A DNA stretch of 10,062 nt, from positions 1 through 10,062 of the forward strand of contig SLPX01000111.1 of NCBI GenBank assembly GCA_007131745.1, written 5' to 3'. Source of the DNA: Myxococcales bacterium. Its GTDB lineage: Bacteria > Myxococcota > Polyangia > HGW-17 > SLPX01. Each line of letters starts with the position of its first letter. Within the stretch, counting starts at the first letter, position 1. Under the pieces are notes generated by a model that was given only the letters and a program-made list of their open reading frames with translations, did not search any database and was not told where the DNA came from. Shown piece after piece: positions 6,070-10,062 of this stretch. Made by a program: the position numbers and the translations under genes.

Positions 6070-6625
6070 GGTGCGCTCCTGTTTTCTTTAAATTCCGGAC
6101 AAGCTGCCCAGAATCTGATCTTTTTTGCCTGGTCTTTCAACCTGTGGAAAATGGTCCTTGGTGTGTTTCTCTTCGCTGTCTTGAGCCTTGTCATCATTTT
6201 CGGGATCGTGTTTGTCAGGATGCTCTTGTTCAGGTTCTTGCTGCTCCGGTTCGGGCTCTTCTTTTTCGGTAGGTTCTTTCTCGGGTGGTATGGTGGGCGC
6301 GATTCCTTCATCGATATTGCGTTGTTCTTTTCTGGCCGGAGCAGGTTCACCGTGCTTTACACAGTTCGCCAGAATTGAGCCGCCGAGAATCAGAACAGCG
6401 GTTTTCGCCGCTTGTTTCAAAAAGGATCTGCGGTTCACAGCGGGTTGGGGGAGCTGATTTGCCATCAAGCGGATCTGGTCGGCCGTTATGGATCGGAGCA
6501 TGGCCGTTTCTGAAGGAGTTAGTTCTATTCCTGCCGCGTGCGCGGCTTTTTCACGTTGCCGGATGAGTTCTTCACAGAATTTGGGATCTACCGAAGCCAA
6601 CCTCAGCAAACTTTGTAAACCCACC
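5700..6625 (-). repeat. Diverged tandem duplication of about 270 bp (leader plus Tat-type region)
   Basis: The segments at about 5706-5971 and about 6360-6625 encode the matching 88-residue blocks of the two paralogs and are still visibly similar as DNA, for example GCCGCGTGCGCGGCTTTTTC and CGGATGAGTTCTTC in both. Outside this block the two genes are not alignable by eye except for the ribosome-binding leader and the GIxP motif. Conservation is thus confined to the leader-like and membrane-targeting part. Confidence 0.85.
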
Positions 6626-6744
6626 GGAACAGGGGGGAGTTTGGTTATTTTCTCCGGCGGTCTGCCTCCTACAATGGTTCTCCTGGGAGAGTTGTTTCCC
6701 ATTTCTCCGGGTTGGTTTTCTTTGAAAGTCTTCTGTCCTGACAT
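6088..6744 (-). CDS. Putative radical SAM substrate, paralog B: NHLP-like leader, internal Tat-type segment, GIxPxIPP tail (218 aa)
   Basis: Paralog of the following gene. Residues 41-128 align with residues 33-120 of paralog A at 71 of 88 identities by my count. The N-terminal 40 residues and the tail differ. The leader-like region (41-98) is followed by N-R-R-S-F-L (RR at 105-106), a hydrophobic run (113-127) and Cys128. The tail is rich in Glu, Pro, Lys and Asp, with one GIAPTIPP at 147-154, and ends LGSLSGI. ATG at 6744 has GGGAG 6 nt upstream; the leader GGAGCGCGCCATG almost matches that of paralog A, so the duplication seems to have included the ribosome binding site. The Cys is preceded by Asn, which is not a standard lipobox. 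It opens the three-gene paralog B - paralog A - radical SAM group. Function is unknown; a modified precursor is the favoured reading. Confidence 0.7.
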   Translation of the reverse strand: MSGQKTFKENQPGEMGNNSPRRTIVGGRPPEKITKLPPVPVGLQSLLRLASVDPKFCEELIRQREKAAHAAGIELTPSETAMLRSITADQIRLMANQLPQPAVNRRSFLKQAAKTAVLILGGSILANCVKHGEPAPARKEQRNIDEGIAPTIPPEKEPTEKEEPEPEQQEPEQEHPDKHDPENDDKAQDSEEKHTKDHFPQVERPGKKDQILGSLSGI

Positions 6745-6820
6745 GGCGCGCTCCCGTCGTTTCCAAGCATTATTTGGACAACCGACACATGTGGTTTAGA
6801 CACCACTGGATCATAAAAGT
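6745..6820 (-). other. 76-bp gap before paralog B; small hairpin, no clear promoter
   Basis: It separates the helicase stop from paralog B. A five-bp stem, GTGGT (6791-6795) with ACCAC (6802-6806), could form but has no T-run. A TATGAT-like word occurs on the minus strand, but no -35 at proper spacing is seen. Read-through from the helicase gene is therefore possible. Confidence 0.4.
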
Positions 6821-8503
6821 TTAGAATAAAATGGGGTTTTTTACTAACAAAAAAAACAGGCTTGAAAGTACGTGGTCTCTGTTCATTTCTTTTTCCACGC
6901 CGATGATGGTGAGCAAACTCGTAGCACGGGAGACCGCGATGTACATTCTTGTGCTGTAGGTGGTGTCGTACATATCGGAAACGAGCCTGAGATCCGTTAT
7001 GATAACAGCCGGCCGCTCCAACCCTTTAAATCGCAGGAAGGTGTCGCATACAATATGGGAATCTGATTCGACGTGATCCGCGGGCATGACTTTTTTTCCA
7101 CCCAGCTTGCTGTTGTGACAGATGTTTTCATCCGAGTTTTTTCCCCGTATCGAGATGACCGCGATTTCGCCGGGTTGCAATCCTTGTCCAAGCAACCTGT
7201 TTATTTCCTTGCCTGTTTGAATTGCGATTCTTTGTTTCGAAGAGGTCTTTATTGAAATGATGTTCGAATCGATAACCGGTTTGACGAGATCCGGATTCAA
7301 TGAACATCGTCCTGCATAACAGTCCGCCAGGTGCTGGATTTCGGGAGGGCAGCGGTATGGTTTGCGTAAACCGATACGGAAAGATGCTTGTTGGATGTCC
7401 TCGGGTATTTGCCGTGCTTTCCAGAATCCCTGATCATTGTCCGCGAAAACCCACAATCGATCCCTTTTTTTCGAGCATTCCCTTACAAGACACCAGTCGT
7501 CTTCGGTTAAATCCCGACCCTCGTCTATGATGACCGTATCCCAGGAGTCTTTTTCGTCCGGCAGGCCGTCGATAGCGGCCCTGAGGGATACGCTGTTCCA
7601 GTATTCGGAAGGATCATCTCCTCTGTATTCGGTGGGATTTTCGCCCAACAAACCGGCAGCGAAGTGTCGGATTGCTCCAGTGGTGACATTTGGATGCACC
7701 ACGGTTTCCTTAAGTAGGCGTCCCAGCGCATTGGTGAAGCATAGCAGAAGAACTTTGTCGCCTTTTTCCGCCCTCCGCTTGGCTGATTCGCAAGCGAGAA
7801 GGGTTTTTCCGGTTCCGGCTCCTCCCATGATCAGGACGCGGTCGTTTTCTTCGATCTCGTACAGTTTTTCAATCTGTTCTTCGTCGAGTTGTATCCTGTG
7901 TTGATTGTCCAGCTTGATCCTGTCACCCAAGCTCAAAGAGGGAATCCATGTTTCGCCCCAGAAATTGTGAAGAGTTCGTAACCATGGGCCTTTCACCGGC
8001 CATGGTTCAGGCACTGAGCGTTCCATGACTACTTTCAGGATTTCTTCCAGATAAGGGAGATCACGGCCGCCGATGATAAGGCCGTTAAGGTTGCATTGCG
8101 CCGGCTGCTTTGTAAACAATGTATCGGGGAAACACACTGCCACTCCGATTGTGGGACATTGGATGTTTTCTGCCTTGAAGCGTTCAATCAAACGCTTGCG
8201 GAAAGAAAACGCCTGATCCATGGGAGGTGTTTTCATGGGGTTATTGTTTTGAAACCAGGTTCCGTTTTTTTGGGAGATTTGTCCTCCCTTTACTTCAATC
8301 ACAAGGATGGATGGCCGGGATGGATCCACGACAACGAAATCCCCTTCACTGAACAATCCTCTTGTCCGCAGTTTCAGCGAGTGGTACGCACACCAACCTT
8401 TTGGAAGTGAAGTCTCTAGTGCACCATGGACTTTTATTTCCGCTTCAGATCTTGTTGGCCTGGGTGTTTCACGGGGCCAAAGGCCGGAAAAACGGGAAGA
8501 CAT
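6821..8503 (-). CDS. NERD nuclease domain fused to a UvrD/SF1-type helicase (560 aa)
   Basis: The N-terminal nuclease-related (NERD) domain spans residues about 18-125, with G-D-F-V-V-V-D (54-60) and the E-V-K-G-G site (Glu70, Lys72). The SF1 helicase follows: Walker A GGAGTGKT (227-234), Walker B IIDEGRD (325-331), motif III ADNDQGF (354-360), RKPYRCP near 380-386, motif V RFKGLERPAVI (491-501) and motif VI YIAVSRATS (521-529). NERD-helicase fusions act on DNA and occur in defence, mobile and housekeeping contexts; the target is unknown. ATG at 8503 is chosen because AGGAG lies 9 nt upstream; the in-frame TTG at 8539 has no such site. Motif II reads DEGRD where the related UvrD-type usually has DEAQD. 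The gene sits between the lipoprotein and the paralog pair on the same strand. Confidence 0.88.
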   Translation of the reverse strand: MSSRFSGLWPRETPRPTRSEAEIKVHGALETSLPKGWCAYHSLKLRTRGLFSEGDFVVVDPSRPSILVIEVKGGQISQKNGTWFQNNNPMKTPPMDQAFSFRKRLIERFKAENIQCPTIGVAVCFPDTLFTKQPAQCNLNGLIIGGRDLPYLEEILKVVMERSVPEPWPVKGPWLRTLHNFWGETWIPSLSLGDRIKLDNQHRIQLDEEQIEKLYEIEENDRVLIMGGAGTGKTLLACESAKRRAEKGDKVLLLCFTNALGRLLKETVVHPNVTTGAIRHFAAGLLGENPTEYRGDDPSEYWNSVSLRAAIDGLPDEKDSWDTVIIDEGRDLTEDDWCLVRECSKKRDRLWVFADNDQGFWKARQIPEDIQQASFRIGLRKPYRCPPEIQHLADCYAGRCSLNPDLVKPVIDSNIISIKTSSKQRIAIQTGKEINRLLGQGLQPGEIAVISIRGKNSDENICHNSKLGGKKVMPADHVESDSHIVCDTFLRFKGLERPAVIITDLRLVSDMYDTTYSTRMYIAVSRATSLLTIIGVEKEMNRDHVLSSLFFLLVKNPILF

Positions 8504-8581
8504 GGGAGTGTTCTCCTTTGAATTCCGAGAGACCTGCAAGAGGGTATCTTCCGCCCGCTTTCGATGCGCGAACGGCCGGGT

Positions 8582-9889
8582 TCATCTTGTTTCCTGTTCC
8601 AGCCCGAAATCCAGCAGGGTCCATTGTTTTTTCGTCCTGACTCCGGTCAGGTGGAGTTGGAGTCCCTTTGGACACGAGTACAGGACCGAACGGACTTCGT
8701 TCATCCGTTCCAGAAGAAGCCGGGTCGGTTCCGGAGCTTTTCCTTTTTCCCATGCTGATGAGTAGTGTTTTCTCAGGCTGTCGGATTCATCAGCGCCCCT
8801 GATCCTGAGTTTGCACTCTGACCAGTCCAGCGCCAGGTAGCCGGTCCAGAAAAGGAAATGTCTCCACAAGAAGACCGCTGTCGTGTCCCGATCGGAGAAA
8901 CTGAAAGATTCAGGGTTGATTGCCACGGCTTTTTGAGTTTCCGGAGGGAGGGTCAAGAGAACATCGGTGATCTCACGGGCCGAAAAAAGTTCGGGATCCA
9001 CAAGAGGGGCAAGACATTCGGGATCCGCGTTCTTGAGACATTCCATGGTACGGGAAAAAAGGCTTTTCGGGTCGGTCGGAGTGTCGGCCGATTTTTTGAA
9101 AGGGTCGTCTTCCGGAGGAATCGCATACTTCCATGCGTACCTTTCCGGCAAAGTATCGTCGAGTTGAGCGATGATCCATTTCTCTGTAGCTCTCTCTTTC
9201 AGAAGTACAACGTCGGTTCGCCGGTGGGTGCACTTAAGCGTTCCAAGTGCGACTTCCGTCCAGGCGCGCATAAGATTTCTTCCGGCAGACACCGCCGGCT
9301 CGGACCATTTGCCTATTTGCAGGAAATCATGCAGAGATGAACGGGAAACCGGTCCGACTGTGCAATCAGTCGGCCGTGAGGGGCTGGAAGTCAAAAATGT
9401 TCTCACTACCCGTGTTATGAGCAACAATCTTTCAGGTACACCTTGTTGCATATCGCGATCGTCGATCCTGTGGGCGATCTGATTGAGCACTTCTTTTTCT
9501 ATAGGGGGGTTCAGTCGCTCGAAGAGTGTGTCGGAATGTTGTTCGGCTTCAAGTGATCCCTGGCTGTACGCGATCAACCTGGAATCCTCCATCCTGATAT
9601 TGGCGCGCGGATCCAACAGGCTGATGATCCCGTCGAAATCCAGTTTTTCCACCCTCGCTGCAAGTTCTCTGATGGCTTCCTCAGGGGTTTCAAAGCTCCA
9701 TGGGTGAGGTTGAGGGGATCTGTCGGGTTTTAACTCGGTTTTTGGTCCGTCGGGTGTAACTCTGGAAGTCTCTCTTGACTCTTGGGTTCTTTTCTTCAAA
9801 TCTCTACATCCGGTTGAGATTCCCAAAGTGAAAGCAAAAAATATCGTCAATATGGGCGCTGTTTTTTTTAATGCTTTATAGGGGGCCAT
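8582..9889 (-). CDS. Predicted lipoprotein with two similar halves, unknown function (435 aa)
   Basis: The N-terminus has a basic start (MAPYKALKK), a hydrophobic run (11-24) and I-S-T-G-C with Cys28, a somewhat imperfect lipobox; the mature protein would be lipid-anchored. A Pro/Lys-rich linker (30-62) leads to two segments with a similar plan. The first opens T-P-E-E-A-I-R-E-L (68-76), has LDFDGIISLLDP, and closes with EKWIIAQLDD (236-245). The second opens with SLFSRTMECLKNADPECLAPLVDP (276-299) and closes with KQWTLLDFGL (421-430). That pattern recalls tandem NTF2-like folds, but the family is not recognised. ATG at 9889 is preferred (GGAGG about 5 nt upstream) over the ATG at 9922, which has no ribosome binding site. 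It is the first gene of the five-gene minus-strand run. Confidence 0.8.
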   Translation of the reverse strand: MAPYKALKKTAPILTIFFAFTLGISTGCRDLKKRTQESRETSRVTPDGPKTELKPDRSPQPHPWSFETPEEAIRELAARVEKLDFDGIISLLDPRANIRMEDSRLIAYSQGSLEAEQHSDTLFERLNPPIEKEVLNQIAHRIDDRDMQQGVPERLLLITRVVRTFLTSSPSRPTDCTVGPVSRSSLHDFLQIGKWSEPAVSAGRNLMRAWTEVALGTLKCTHRRTDVVLLKERATEKWIIAQLDDTLPERYAWKYAIPPEDDPFKKSADTPTDPKSLFSRTMECLKNADPECLAPLVDPELFSAREITDVLLTLPPETQKAVAINPESFSFSDRDTTAVFLWRHFLFWTGYLALDWSECKLRIRGADESDSLRKHYSSAWEKGKAPEPTRLLLERMNEVRSVLYSCPKGLQLHLTGVRTKKQWTLLDFGLEQETR

Positions 9890-9922
9890 TTTGCCTCCGT
9901 TTTTTGGAAAGGGTCGACTCAC

Positions 9923-10062
9923 ATGGGTTGCTTTAGCTTTTTTTCAATATTCATTATAGCAGCTATCATTTACCACGTAATCAAGGCCCTGACAAAGACC
10001 GGTGATTTAGTGGAAGAGAAAACCGGAGGATGGGAAACTCAAGGTACGGAATGGACCAGGCC
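9923..10062 (+). CDS. Start of a small membrane-anchored ORF, divergent, cut by window edge
   Basis: The frame is open from ATG at 9923 to the right edge (46 codons). It starts MGCFSFFSIFIIAAIIYHVI, a single membrane-spanning or signal-anchor segment, and continues with a polar, protein-like stretch (KTGDLVEEKTGGWETQG). A GGAAAGGG about 9 nt upstream could serve as a ribosome binding site. It begins only 33 bp from the divergent lipoprotein start, and the lipoprotein's likely promoter lies within it, which weakens the call. The product is not recognised. Confidence 0.45.
   Translation, partial: MGCFSFFSIFIIAAIIYHVIKALTKTGDLVEEKTGGWETQGTEWTR
9953..9961 (-). promoter_or_regulatory. Extended -10 promoter element TGCTATAAT
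   Basis: The minus strand reads TG-C-TATAAT, a perfect extended -10 sigma70 element. Transcription would start near 9946, giving a leader of about 57 nt to the lipoprotein ATG at 9889. A weak TTGATT lies 20 bp upstream, too far for a standard -35, but extended -10 promoters tolerate this. It lies inside the start of the divergent ORF. Confidence 0.5.

Noticed and set aside
6791..6806. Intrinsic terminator between helicase and paralog B
   Set aside because: The stem is only five base pairs and no T-run follows on the minus strand.

Overview
The window looks like chromosomal DNA from a Gram-negative bacterium. Supporting signs are sigma70-type promoter elements, AGGAG-type ribosome binding sites, a lipoprotein signal, Tat-type RR motifs, and an Asp/Ala/Pro-repeat secreted protein of the kind common in Myxococcota, Bradymonadota and related deltaproteobacterial lineages. 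The lineage is an inference from style only. The first 1.9 kb is visibly G+C-rich, the 2.2-3.3 kb gene is clearly A+T-richer, and the rest is intermediate, so the window is a mosaic.

Layout. 1-635 (+) is the 3' end of a secreted protein: a D-A-A-I-L-P tandem repeat followed by a jelly-roll (concanavalin/LamG-like) domain. It converges on a cytoplasmic-looking alpha/beta hydrolase (677-1879, -). A 350-bp non-coding stretch carries phased TTGAGTCA repeats and leads into a lone DUF4143-type AAA+ ATPase (2231-3343, +). Just after that gene lies a 56-bp direct repeat that duplicates the 3' end of a tRNA gene. The intact tRNA (3480-3556, -) has anticodon CAA but a short variable loop.

From 9889 down to 3721 five genes lie on the minus strand with gaps of 78, 76, 18 and 39 bp: a predicted lipoprotein with two similar halves, a NERD nuclease-SF1 helicase fusion, two tandem paralogous proteins, and a B12-binding-type radical SAM enzyme. 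A TGnTATAAT extended -10 element sits upstream of the first gene. A divergent membrane-anchored ORF starts at 9923 (+) and runs off the window.

Most interesting part. The two paralogs (6744-6088 and 6069-5254) share a leader-like region resembling NHLP-type RiPP precursor leaders (about 88 aligned residues, 71 identical by my count). It is followed by an internal twin-arginine/hydrophobic segment ending in a conserved Cys, and then a divergent, charged, low-complexity tail. The tail carries a G-I-x-P-D-x-P-P motif, once in one paralog and three times in the other. The cobalamin-type radical SAM gene follows directly. I read this as a candidate peptide-modification system in which the substrate may also be exported or membrane-anchored. 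Adjacency, duplication and motifs are visible in the sequence; modification and export are inference.
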